From contig JAFMQP010000084.1 of the NCBI GenBank assembly GCA_017354575.1, forward strand, positions 1 to 11,558: 11,558 bases of DNA, in the 5' to 3' direction. Both the position numbers and the translations under genes were made by a program. The notes under the pieces are model-generated. The model did not search any database. It was not told the origin of the DNA and saw nothing but the letters and a program-made list of their open reading frames with translations. Each line of letters opens with the position of its first letter. Positions within the stretch are counted from its first letter, which is position 1. Below are positions 1-6,845 of this stretch, in pieces. Origin of the DNA: Acidothermales bacterium (GTDB lineage Bacteria > Actinomycetota > Actinomycetes > Streptosporangiales > WHST01).

Positions 1-887
1 ATGTTGCCGTCGATCCACTCCATCGTCGCGCCCTCGTGCGCGATCGCCCGCTTGGTGACGAGGTTGTACACGTTGTTCGACCAGTTCTGGATGGTCGTGT
101 ACCGGCACCGCGCGTTCTTCTTCACGATGATCTCGACCACCGCGGAGTGCAGCGAGTCGCTGGAGTAGATCGGCGCCGTGCAGCCCTCGACGTAGTGCAC
201 GTAGGCGTCCTCGTCGACGATGATCAGCGTGCGCTCGAACTGGCCCATGTTCTCGGTGTTGATCCGGAAGTAGGCCTGCAGCGGGATCTCGACGTGCACG
301 CCCTTCGGCACGTAGATGAACGAGCCGCCGGACCACACCGCGGTGTTGAGCGCGGCGAACTTGTTGTCGCCGGGCGGGATGACCGTGCCGAAGTACTCCT
401 TGAACAGCTCCGGGTGCTCGCGCAGCGCGGTGTCGGTGTCGAGGAAGATGACGCCCTGCTGCTCGAGGTCCTCGCGGATCTGGTGGTACACGACCTCGGA
501 CTCGTACTGCGCGGCGACGCCGGCGATCAGCCGCTGCTTCTCCGCCTCGGGGATGCCGAGCTTGTCGTACGTGCTCTTGATGTCCGCGGGGAGCTCGTCC
601 CACGACGTCGCCTGTTTCTCCGTCGACCGCACGAAGTACTTGATGTTGTCGAAGTCGATGGTGCCCAGCTCGGCACCCCACGTCGGCATCGGCTTCGTCC
701 CGAACAGCTTGTGACCCTTGAGCCGGGTCTTCAGCATCCAGTCGGGCTCGTTCTTCATCGCCGAGATCTGACGGACACCCTCGTCGGTCAGGCCACGCTG
801 CGCCTTGGCGCCGGCGTCGTCGGAGTCGTGCCAGCCCCACTGGTACCTGCCCAGGCCCTCGAGCTCGGGATGTGCGGTAGTCGTCAT
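1..887 (-). CDS. sufB: Fe-S cluster scaffold protein SufB (partial, N-terminal 295 residues)
   Basis: SufB is the scaffold subunit of the cytosolic SufBCD complex, on which Fe-S clusters are built. The translation from ATG 887-885 is collinear with SufB. It has a hydrophilic N-terminal region (residues 1-130), then the start of the beta-helix core with SGGSFIYVP (186-194), YVEGCTAP (232-239), IQNWSNNVYN (266-275) and MEWIDGN at the window edge (289-295). Cys236 in VEGCTAP is the conserved core cysteine. The C-terminal third, with the catalytic Cys and the SufD contact region, lies beyond the left edge. The start is supported by GGGAGGA at 901-895, 7 bases upstream, and by an ATGA overlap with the sufR stop, which points to translational coupling. 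SufD, SufC, SufS and SufU should follow further left. The family call is very secure. Confidence 0.97.
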   Translation of the reverse strand, partial: MTTTAHPELEGLGRYQWGWHDSDDAGAKAQRGLTDEGVRQISAMKNEPDWMLKTRLKGHKLFGTKPMPTWGAELGTIDFDNIKYFVRSTEKQATSWDELPADIKSTYDKLGIPEAEKQRLIAGVAAQYESEVVYHQIREDLEQQGVIFLDTDTALREHPELFKEYFGTVIPPGDNKFAALNTAVWSGGSFIYVPKGVHVEIPLQAYFRINTENMGQFERTLIIVDEDAYVHYVEGCTAPIYSSDSLHSAVVEIIVKKNARCRYTTIQNWSNNVYNLVTKRAIAHEGATMEWIDGN

Positions 888-1618
888 GCGGACGTCCTCC
901 CGGACGGTCTCGTCTTCCTCTTGGTGATCTTCTCCGTGACCTGCAAGCCACGTGCGGGCACGTGGGTGGTGCATACGCCGTCGCCGCGGGCGATGGTCGC
1001 GAGTCGCTGGACATGGATGCCGAGCAGTCGCGCGAACGCCTGCGTCTCGGCCTCGCACAGCTGCGGGAACTCCGCGGCCACGTGCGCGACCGGGCAGTGG
1101 TGCTGGCACAGCTGCTCGCCGCCCGCCGCTAGCGGGGTGGCACCCACCGACGCGGCGTAGCCGTCACCGGAGAGTGCCCGCGCGAGCGCCTCGGGACGCT
1201 CGTCCTCCGGCACGTCGGCGAGGTACTGCCGGTAGCGACGCTCCAGCTCGGCGACGCGCTGCCGCGCGAACGCGGCGACCGCCTCCGGCCCGGCGATCTC
1301 GCCGACGTAGCGCAACGCGCTCGCCGCGAGGTCGTCGTAACCCTGGTAGAACGCGTCCCTGCCCGCTTCCGTGATCGCGAACGCCCGTGCCGGGCGGCCG
1401 CGACCGCGCTGGCCCTGGCACGGCGCCGTACGATCGGCGACGTAGCCGAGGTCGAGCAGCGCGTCGAGGTGCCGGCGTACCGCGGCAGGGGTGAGATCGA
1501 GCCGTTCCGCCAGATCGGCCGCGGTGACCGGGCCCAGCTCGAGCACCAGCCGGAACACGCGTTCGCGAGTACCGCGGGTGGCGTCCGCGGACTCCTGCAC
1601 GGCTCCGACGTTTTTCAC
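884..1618 (-). CDS. sufR: SufR-type Fe-S sensing transcriptional repressor
   Basis: This is a winged-helix regulator, 244 residues from GTG 1618. The helix-turn-helix covers about residues 15-60 (TAADLAERLDL, then TPAAVRRHLDALLDLG), followed by a basic wing with GRGRP (72-76). The C-terminal half carries four cysteines spaced CX3CX12CX27C (Cys171, 175, 188, 216). The first three match, as I recall them, the ligand spacing of actinobacterial SufR, which binds a cluster and represses the suf operon when the cluster is intact. The ATGA overlap with sufB supports the assignment. A GTG 60 bases further upstream keeps the frame open. I prefer 1618 because the promoter and inverted repeat lie directly upstream of it, and the extra 20 residues would be encoded by that promoter. 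No Shine-Dalgarno is visible, which fits leaderless translation. Confidence 0.92.
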   Translation of the reverse strand: MKNVGAVQESADATRGTRERVFRLVLELGPVTAADLAERLDLTPAAVRRHLDALLDLGYVADRTAPCQGQRGRGRPARAFAITEAGRDAFYQGYDDLAASALRYVGEIAGPEAVAAFARQRVAELERRYRQYLADVPEDERPEALARALSGDGYAASVGATPLAAGGEQLCQHHCPVAHVAAEFPQLCEAETQAFARLLGIHVQRLATIARGDGVCTTHVPARGLQVTEKITKRKTRPSGRTSA

Positions 1619-1653
1619 AACACAAGTCTGTCGTAAATCGTCCCGGCTAGCAA
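1617..1653 (-). promoter_or_regulatory. sufR promoter with overlapping operator-like inverted repeat
   Basis: On the minus strand, TTGCTA (1653-1648) is followed by a 17-base spacer and CAGACT (1630-1625). Six further bases lead to the GTG at 1618, so the predicted transcription start falls on the start codon. The -10 lies inside an imperfect inverted repeat, ACGACA-gacttg-TGTTGT (1634-1617), with 5 of 6 positions symmetric. A repressor bound here would cover the -10 and the start, as expected for SufR autoregulation. The spacing is seen directly; its use as promoter and SufR site is inference. Confidence 0.55.
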
Positions 1654-1712
1654 ACACGGGTGGAGTGACCCGCGCCACGTAACCCTCTACCGGCGCCCCG
1701 CGGCGACGTTCC

Positions 1713-1726
1713 TAGACTCCGTGACG
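1713..1726 (+). promoter_or_regulatory. -10 element for the ABC transporter genes, probably leaderless
   Basis: TAGACT (1713-1718) matches the actinobacterial TAnnnT -10 pattern and ends 7 bases before the GTG at 1726. There is no Shine-Dalgarno before that GTG and no clear -35. Together these suggest a leaderless transcript beginning at or one base before the start codon. Confidence 0.45.
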
Positions 1727-2664
1727 TGGCAGTGGAGGGCGGGCCCGCGGTCCTGGTCGAGGGCCTGACCAAGCGGTACGGCGGCACGCTCGCCCTGGAC
1801 GGTGTCGGCCTCGAGGCGCCGCGCGGCGGCGTCACCGCCGTCCTCGGGCCGAACGGGGCCGGCAAGACGAGCACCGTGGAGATCTGCGAGGGCTTCCGCC
1901 GCGCGGACGGCGGCCGGGTACGGGTGCTCGGGTTGGACCCCGTCGCGGACGGCGCCGAGCTGCGGGCGCGGATGGGCGTGATGCTGCAGGACGGCGGCAT
2001 CTACCCGTCGGCGCGGCCGCGTGAGCTGCTGCGTACGGTCGCGCACTGCTACGCGAAGCCCCAGGACCCGGACGAGCTGATCGACCTGCTGGGGCTCGGC
2101 CGGGTCGCGCGGAACCCGTACCGGCGGCTGTCCGGCGGCGAGAAGCAGCGGCTGGCGCTGGCGCTCGCCCTGGTGGGGCGTCCGTCGGTCGCGTTCCTGG
2201 ACGAGCCGACGGCGGGCCTCGACCCGCAGGCGCGGCGCGCGACGTGGGACGTCATCGCGAACCTGCGCACGGCGGGCGTGAGCGTGCTGCTCACCACGCA
2301 CTACCTCGAGGAGGCCGAGCGACTCGCCGACCACGTCGTCATCATCGACCACGGACGGGTGCTGACGGCGGGGACGCCGGCGGAGCTGACGAGCGGGCGG
2401 GAGGGCCGGCTGTCGTTCCACGCGCGCGAGGGGCTGGACGTCGACGACCTCGTCGGGCGGCTGCCGGCCGGGACGACGGCGGCGGAGTGGGCGCCTGGGC
2501 AGTACCTCGTCACGGGCGCGGGCGGGACCGTCGGCCCCGACACCCTCGCCCAGGTGACCGCGTGGTGCGCCGAGCACGACGTGCTCGCCGAGGACATCGC
2601 CGTCGGCAGGCGGACGCTGGAGGACGTCTTCCTCGACCTGACCGGACGGGAGCTCCGCCCGTGA
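1726..2664 (+). CDS. ABC transporter ATP-binding protein, DrrA-like
   Basis: This 312-residue cytosolic ATPase powers the permease encoded next to it. All nucleotide-binding motifs are intact: Walker A GPNGAGKTS (41-49), Q-loop Gln88, signature LSGGEKQ (135-141), Walker B VAFLDEP (155-161, catalytic Glu160), D-loop AGLD (163-166) and switch His192. Residues 226-312 form a C-terminal extension of the type found in DrrA/CcmA-like ATPases, ending in TLEDVFLDLTGREL. The GTG at 1726 fits the -10 element just upstream. The stop overlaps the permease GTG by four bases (GTGA), so the two proteins are probably made in equal amounts. Annotation pipelines often call such pairs multidrug or antibiotic exporters. 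The position before ctaA, shared with mycobacteria, makes a role in heme or cytochrome biogenesis at least as plausible. The substrate is unknown. Confidence 0.95.
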   Translation: MAVEGGPAVLVEGLTKRYGGTLALDGVGLEAPRGGVTAVLGPNGAGKTSTVEICEGFRRADGGRVRVLGLDPVADGAELRARMGVMLQDGGIYPSARPRELLRTVAHCYAKPQDPDELIDLLGLGRVARNPYRRLSGGEKQRLALALALVGRPSVAFLDEPTAGLDPQARRATWDVIANLRTAGVSVLLTTHYLEEAERLADHVVIIDHGRVLTAGTPAELTSGREGRLSFHAREGLDVDDLVGRLPAGTTAAEWAPGQYLVTGAGGTVGPDTLAQVTAWCAEHDVLAEDIAVGRRTLEDVFLDLTGRELRP

Positions 2665-3422
2665 GCCTCGACCTGTCGCCCGCGCCCGGCGCGGCTCCCC
2701 CGGTACGGCGCGTCCTCGCGTACGCGGGTCTCGAGCTGCGGCAGCAGCTGCGCAACGGCGAGCAGCTGCTGCTCACCCTCGTCATCCCCGTCGGCGCGCT
2801 CGTCCTGTTCGCGACCGTGCCGGTCCTGCGGCACGGCGCGGACCGGGTGGACGCGCTCACGCCGGGCATCATGGCGCTCGCGGTCATGTCCACGGCGTTC
2901 ACGGGCCAGGCGATCGCCACGGGTTTCGAGCGCAGGTACGGCGCGCTCAAGCGGATGGGTGCCACTCCGCTCGGCCGCGGCGGGCTGCTCGCCGGCAAGA
3001 CGCTCGCCGTGCTGGCCGTCGAGCTGCTCCAGCTCGCCGTGATCTGCGGCGTCGCGGCCGGCCTCGGCTGGCGGCCGCGAGGCGACGTCGCGGTCGTCGT
3101 GCTCCTGCTCGTGCTCGGCACGGCGACGTTCAGCGGGTTCGGCCTGCTGCTCGCCGGGACACTGCGCGCGGAGGCCACGCTCGCCACCGCGAACCTCGTC
3201 TACGTCGTCCTGCTTGTCGTGGGCGGCATCGTGCTGCCGCTGCGGACGTTCCCGCACGGCCTCGCGACCGCGCTGCGGGCGCTGCCGGTCAACGCACTCG
3301 CCGAGGGGCTGCGCGCGGTGCTCGAGACGGGCGCCGGCTTCCCGTTCACGGACGTCCTGGTGCTGGCGGCGTGGGCCGCGGCCGGTCTGCTGCTGGCGTC
3401 CCGCACGTTCCGCTGGGAGTGA
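2661..3422 (+). CDS. ABC-2 type transporter permease
   Basis: This 253-residue integral membrane protein has about six predicted membrane spans, near residues 36-56, 68-88, 115-135, 143-166, 175-194 and 231-248. That is the topology of single-domain ABC-2 permeases such as DrrB, which act as dimers with two ATPase subunits. GFERRYGALKRMGATPLGRG (88-107) is the cytosolic loop after span 2 typical of the family and likely contacts the ATPase. The start is GTG 2661, with GGGAG at 2648-2652 eight bases upstream, overlapping the ATPase stop (GTGA). A longer in-frame extension to 2244 exists but lies inside the ATPase gene in another frame, so it is not used. ctaA follows 62 bases downstream on the same strand with its own putative -10. 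The substrate cannot be read from the sequence. Confidence 0.92.
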   Translation: MSLDLSPAPGAAPPVRRVLAYAGLELRQQLRNGEQLLLTLVIPVGALVLFATVPVLRHGADRVDALTPGIMALAVMSTAFTGQAIATGFERRYGALKRMGATPLGRGGLLAGKTLAVLAVELLQLAVICGVAAGLGWRPRGDVAVVVLLLVLGTATFSGFGLLLAGTLRAEATLATANLVYVVLLVVGGIVLPLRTFPHGLATALRALPVNALAEGLRAVLETGAGFPFTDVLVLAAWAAAGLLLASRTFRWE

Positions 3423-3472
3423 GGCGGCGCCGTGGCCGTGGACCCTGCGGCCGCGCCGCGGATCCGGGTTTC

Positions 3473-3485
3473 TAGCATGAACGCG
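3473..3485 (+). promoter_or_regulatory. -10 element of ctaA, probably leaderless
   Basis: TAGCAT (3473-3478) fits TAnnnT and is followed by 6 bases and then GTG at 3485, so transcription would start on the G of the start codon. There is no Shine-Dalgarno before the GTG. No good -35 is visible in the GC-rich 62-base gap. The ATG inside 'gcatga' at 3477-3479 is immediately followed by AAC in a different frame and is not a start for this gene. Confidence 0.5.
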
Positions 3486-4435
3486 TGACGACGTCCTCTC
3501 CCTCGCCGCTGTCCGCGTCGCTTCGGTCGCTGCTTGCGTGGGAGCCGTCGTCGGTCGCGATGCGACGCAGCGCGCTCGCGGCCGTCGTCGCGAACATCGC
3601 GATCGCGGTCAGCGGCGCGGTGGTGCGGGTGACCAGTTCCGGCCTGGGCTGCCCGAACTGGCCGCGCTGCACCGGCGAGAGCCTCGTCCCCGTGCGCAAC
3701 GCCGAACACCCCGCGCTCAACATGGCGATCGAGTTCGGCAACCGACTGTTCGGCGTCGCCGTCTTCGTCGCCATCGTGCTGTGCCTGCTCGTCGCGGTCC
3801 GGATGCGGCCACGCCGGCGCACCCTGGTCGTCCTCGCGGCGCTGCTCCCCGCCGGCTGGGTCCTGCAGGCGGTGATCGGCGGGCTCAGCGTCTGGTACGC
3901 GCTCAGCCCGGGCTGGATCACCGCGCACTTCCTCGGCTCTGTCGTGATGATCACGATCGCGGTGGCGCTGCACGTCAGGTCGCAGGAGGGTGACGCCGTA
4001 CCGGTGCGCACCGTCGGCAGCTGGCCGCGCCGCATCGCGTACCTGCTCGTCGCCGACGTCGTGTGCGTGCTCGTCGCCGGCACCGTCGTCACCGGCAGCG
4101 GCCCGCACGCGGGGGACGCGAGCTCGCCGCGGTACCCGTTCCGCCTCGACCAGGTCGCCCACGTGCACGCGGCGTTCGGCTACGTGCTCGTCGCGCTCAC
4201 GGTCACGCTGCTCGTGCTGCTCCACCGCCGGGGCAGCGACCGCGTGATGCGCACCCGGACACTGCAGCTCGCCGCCGTCGTCCTGGCCCAGGGCGTCATC
4301 GGCTACGTGCAGTACTTCACCGGGGTGCCGTCAGCGCTCGTCGTCCTGCACGTGCTCGGCGCGTGCGTGCTGTGGGCAGCGGTGCTGCGGGTGCGGTTCG
4401 CCACCCGCACCCGGGCCGCCGTTCCTCTCCCATGA
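3485..4435 (+). CDS. ctaA: Heme A synthase, COX15/CtaA family
   Basis: CtaA oxidises the C8 methyl of heme O to give heme A for aa3-type cytochrome c oxidase. The 316-residue protein has eight predicted membrane spans (about 29-50, 84-106, 113-137, 144-163, 184-203, 228-247, 258-277, 283-302), arranged as two four-helix halves. Visible family features are GLGCPNWPRC (53-62; Cys56 and Cys62, the extracellular pair), IEFGNR (82-87; Glu83 matches the catalytic Glu of Bacillus CtaA), His148, His228 in HVHAAFG, and His289. Two features differ from Bacillus CtaA: the His three residues after the Glu is Asn86, and the second Cys pair is replaced by a GSGPHAGD loop (204-211). I believe both are usual in actinobacterial members. 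It lies downstream of the ABC pair and convergent with prsW, with ctaB beyond. The family assignment is secure. Confidence 0.95.
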   Translation: MTTSSPSPLSASLRSLLAWEPSSVAMRRSALAAVVANIAIAVSGAVVRVTSSGLGCPNWPRCTGESLVPVRNAEHPALNMAIEFGNRLFGVAVFVAIVLCLLVAVRMRPRRRTLVVLAALLPAGWVLQAVIGGLSVWYALSPGWITAHFLGSVVMITIAVALHVRSQEGDAVPVRTVGSWPRRIAYLLVADVVCVLVAGTVVTGSGPHAGDASSPRYPFRLDQVAHVHAAFGYVLVALTVTLLVLLHRRGSDRVMRTRTLQLAAVVLAQGVIGYVQYFTGVPSALVVLHVLGACVLWAAVLRVRFATRTRAAVPLP

Positions 4436-4447
4436 TCATGGAGGAGG
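4424..4447. terminator. Quasi-palindrome at the ctaA/prsW convergent junction
   Basis: A perfect 12-base palindrome, CCATGATCATGG (4430-4441), contains the ctaA stop codon. It is flanked by CCTC (4424-4427) and GAGG (4444-4447), so 20 of 24 bases are symmetric. Only 25 bases separate the two convergent stop codons, so a bidirectional terminator is expected here. There is no T-run and the hairpin loop would cost base pairs, so this is a weak call. Confidence 0.25.
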
Positions 4448-4460
4448 TGGCCCGGCAGGG

Positions 4461-5801
4461 TCAGTACGGCCGGTGCTGACCGTACGGCGGCTGCTGGCCG
4501 GGCGGCGGGCCGTACGGTCCCTGGCCGTGGTGACCCGGCATCGGCTGCATCGGCGGACGGCCGTGCTGCGGCGGCGGGCCCTGCTGCGGCGGTGCCTGGG
4601 GAGGCATGCCCTGCGGCGCGCCGGGGCCGTAGCCGGGCCCGGGACCCGCGGGCGGTCGCCCGCCCTGGGCCTTCGGGCGCGGCGGAGGCGGCAGTGCCCC
4701 CTCGATCTCGGTGAGGTTGCGGGCGATGCCGTCGTTACCGGGGAACGTCCGCTTGGACAGCATCAGCAGCCGTACCAGCGCCTCCCGGCGTGGCCCGTAC
4801 TCGGGGCCGACGGTGCCGCGCGCGGCCTTGTCGTCGAGCATCGCGAGCTCGGTGCCGGCCTGCTGGTAGTCGCGCATCAGCCGGCGCATCTTCCGCCTGG
4901 CCTTCATCGTCGACAGCAGCATGATCTCGTCCGGGTGGAACACGCCCGCCGGGATGTACGGGCTCAGGTACGTCTGCATCAGGCCGAGGACGCGCTTGCG
5001 GTCGAAGTACGCGATGAGGATGTTGGCCACCAGCACCGGCACCATGATGAGCAGGTAGTACGCGCCGAGACCGATGATCCCCAGCGTGCCGGTGGCACCG
5101 TTCCACAGCCCGTGCAGGATCATCGCGACGACGACGCCGGCGATGGGCAGCAGCCACCGTGCGGCGGTGTCGCGCTTGAGCGCCGCGTAGCCCATCGCGA
5201 TGCCCGTCGCGGACGTGAACAGCGGGTGCGCCAGCGGCGAGAAGATGCCGCGCATGACGAACGTGCCGATGAGGCTGCCCGCACCCGAGTGCAGCGCGGT
5301 GCCGTAGTAGACGATGTTCTCGCTCATCGCGAAGCCGAGGCCGACCATGCCGGCGTAGACGATGCCGTCGGTCGGGCCGTCCAGCTCGGTCTTCCGCACG
5401 TGCAGGATGAGGAAGATGATCAGGCCCTTGCCGAGTTCCTCGGCGAACGGCGCGACGACCGCGGCGCCGAACAGCTTGTTCGGGTTCACCAGGCCGACGC
5501 TGAACTCGATCGCGAGCGCGATGACGACCGCGACGGCCGCGCCCCACAGGAAGGTGAGGACCAGGTTCCTGGTGGGCTCCGGTTCCAGCCGGTCCAGGCT
5601 CAGCACCGCGAAGATCAGCAGCGGCACCGGCAGCAACGCGAAGAGCAGCCCGAGCAGCAGGCCGCCGACGCCGCCGGCGAGCAGCCCGTAGACGAGGGCG
5701 ACCAGGCCGCACAGGCCGATGCCCACCCAGCCGAGCACGGCCAGCGTCGGGCGTCGCGGTGACGTCCGCCCGTCCAGCGCCGTCTTGACCCAGTCACTCA
5801 T
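4461..5801 (-). CDS. PrsW-family intramembrane metalloprotease with Pro/Gly/Gln-rich tail
   Basis: This 446-residue PrsW (M82) family protein is related to the Bacillus protease that makes the first cut in an anti-sigma factor. The catalytic-type motifs are all present within the roughly eight-span membrane region (residues 19-266): EELGK (121-125), SEN (160-162, Glu161), His192 in SPLAHPLF, and His230 in MILHGLWNG. A charged cytosolic segment follows (267-370), with KARRKMRRLMRDY in the middle. Last comes a low-complexity tail (371-446) rich in Pro, Gly and Gln with scattered His and Tyr. Bacillus PrsW is much shorter, so both C-terminal parts are additions. The ATG is supported by GAGGGG at 5815-5810, 8 bases upstream. 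A possible -10, TACGCT, lies at 5845-5840. The substrate is unknown. The location between ctaA and ctaB may be neutral or functional. Confidence 0.88.
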   Translation of the reverse strand: MSDWVKTALDGRTSPRRPTLAVLGWVGIGLCGLVALVYGLLAGGVGGLLLGLLFALLPVPLLIFAVLSLDRLEPEPTRNLVLTFLWGAAVAVVIALAIEFSVGLVNPNKLFGAAVVAPFAEELGKGLIIFLILHVRKTELDGPTDGIVYAGMVGLGFAMSENIVYYGTALHSGAGSLIGTFVMRGIFSPLAHPLFTSATGIAMGYAALKRDTAARWLLPIAGVVVAMILHGLWNGATGTLGIIGLGAYYLLIMVPVLVANILIAYFDRKRVLGLMQTYLSPYIPAGVFHPDEIMLLSTMKARRKMRRLMRDYQQAGTELAMLDDKAARGTVGPEYGPRREALVRLLMLSKRTFPGNDGIARNLTEIEGALPPPPRPKAQGGRPPAGPGPGYGPGAPQGMPPQAPPQQGPPPQHGRPPMQPMPGHHGQGPYGPPPGQQPPYGQHRPY

Positions 5802-5897
5802 CGTTCGTTCCCCTCGGCACTTGCCCCAATGGCCGCACCAGCGTAGCGGCTGTCCCGCTGGGCTTTCCCCCGGATACGGCCCGTCACGACCGCGGGT

Positions 5898-6845
5898 TCA
5901 GTGGACGAGGGCGTCGACGGCGACCGCGACGAACAGCAGGGCCGCGTACATGTTGGACCAGTGGAACAGCCGCATCGGCCTGAGCAGGGCGACGCTCTGC
6001 ACGTCCCCGTGGGCACGCCGCAGCAGGGCGACGTTCTCGGCGAGAAGCACCGCGCCGAGCACGGCGGCGCTCGCCACGTAGACCGGACCGGTGTGCGCCA
6101 GCGGCCAGAGCAGCAGCGAGCTCGCGACGGTGAGGACGCTGTAGGCGAGCATCCGCCGCGCGACCTGTACCGGCGTGGCGACGACCGGCAGCATCGGCAC
6201 GCCGGCCGCGGCGTAGTCGTCGCGGTAGCGCATGGCCAGCGCCCAGGTGTGCGGCGGCGTCCAGAAGAAGACGACGAGGAACAGCGCGACCGGCGCGAGC
6301 GACAGCCGTCCGGTGACGGCGGTCCAGCCGATGACGGTCGGGAAGCAGCCGGCGATGCCGCCCCACACGATGTTCGCGGACGTCCTGCGCTTCAGCAGGG
6401 CGGAGTAGACGAGGACGTAGAACAGGTTGGCCCCGAGCGCCAGCCACGCCGAGAGCGGGTTGACGGCGAGCGCCAGCCACACGGTCGACACCACGCCGAG
6501 CACGACGCCGAAGACCAGCGCCTCCCGCGGCGACACCGACGCCGTCGGCAGCGGCCGGCGCCTGGTGCGGCGCATCGCGAGGTCGATGTCGCGGTCGATG
6601 TAGCAGTTGAGCGCGTTCGCGCTGCCCGCCGACAGGGTGCCCCCGACCAGCGTCGCGACGACCGGCCACAACGGCGGCAGTCCGCGTGCCGCGAGGAACA
6701 TCACCGGCACCGTGGTGATGAGCAGCAGCTCGATGATCCGCGGCTTCGTCAGCCCCGCGTACGCGCGTACGGTCACGCCGAACGATCGCGGCACCACGTG
6801 GTCGGTGGCGTCGAGCTCACGCGGTCGACTGGTGACGGCGGTCAT
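5898..6845 (-). CDS. ctaB: Protoheme IX farnesyltransferase (heme O synthase)
   Basis: CtaB transfers a farnesyl group to heme B to make heme O, the substrate of CtaA. It is a 315-residue membrane prenyltransferase of the UbiA superfamily with about nine hydrophobic spans. The prenyl-diphosphate/Mg site is NCYIDRDID (80-88, the NxxxDxxxD pattern with Asp84 and Asp88), followed by the basic RRTRRRPLP stretch (92-100). The second conserved site is YRDDYAAAGVPMLPV (207-221). KPRI (34-37) is the family's first-helix motif, and TPPHTWALAMRY (196-207) is also typical. The length is normal. No good Shine-Dalgarno precedes ATG 6845, and no upstream in-frame start looks better. prsW follows 96 bases downstream on the same strand, and tkt diverges upstream. 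Actinobacteria often keep ctaB beside tkt, which supports the call. Confidence 0.96.
   Translation of the reverse strand: MTAVTSRPRELDATDHVVPRSFGVTVRAYAGLTKPRIIELLLITTVPVMFLAARGLPPLWPVVATLVGGTLSAGSANALNCYIDRDIDLAMRRTRRRPLPTASVSPREALVFGVVLGVVSTVWLALAVNPLSAWLALGANLFYVLVYSALLKRRTSANIVWGGIAGCFPTVIGWTAVTGRLSLAPVALFLVVFFWTPPHTWALAMRYRDDYAAAGVPMLPVVATPVQVARRMLAYSVLTVASSLLLWPLAHTGPVYVASAAVLGAVLLAENVALLRRAHGDVQSVALLRPMRLFHWSNMYAALLFVAVAVDALVH

Noticed and set aside
36..1160. Plus-strand open frame of 374 codons across sufB and sufR
   Set aside because: It is antisense to two clearly recognised genes, is rich in Val, Arg, Leu and His as expected from GC-rich shadow frames, and has no family motif.
1619..1678. 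Twenty-residue N-terminal extension of SufR from GTG 1678
   Set aside because: The extension would be encoded by the putative -35/-10 and operator. It has no Shine-Dalgarno, and the DNA-binding domain begins well after 1618.
3424..3459. GCGGCGC/GCGCCGC inverted repeat between the permease and ctaA as a terminator
   Set aside because: The seven-base arms are separated by a 22-base loop with no T-run, and such GC repeats are common by chance here.
3200..4225. Minus-strand open frame of 341 codons opposite ctaA and the permease end
   Set aside because: It is highly charged with no motif, and antisense to a recognised membrane protein gene.
4473..5762. Plus-strand open frame of 429 codons opposite prsW
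   Set aside because: The prsW strand carries all protease motifs and a good ribosome site. This frame is Arg/Gln/Asp-rich shadow sequence.
5802..5897. Possible small gene or terminator between ctaB and prsW
   Set aside because: There is no open frame with a start and ribosome site, and no strong stem. Only a weak TACGCT -10 for prsW is visible.
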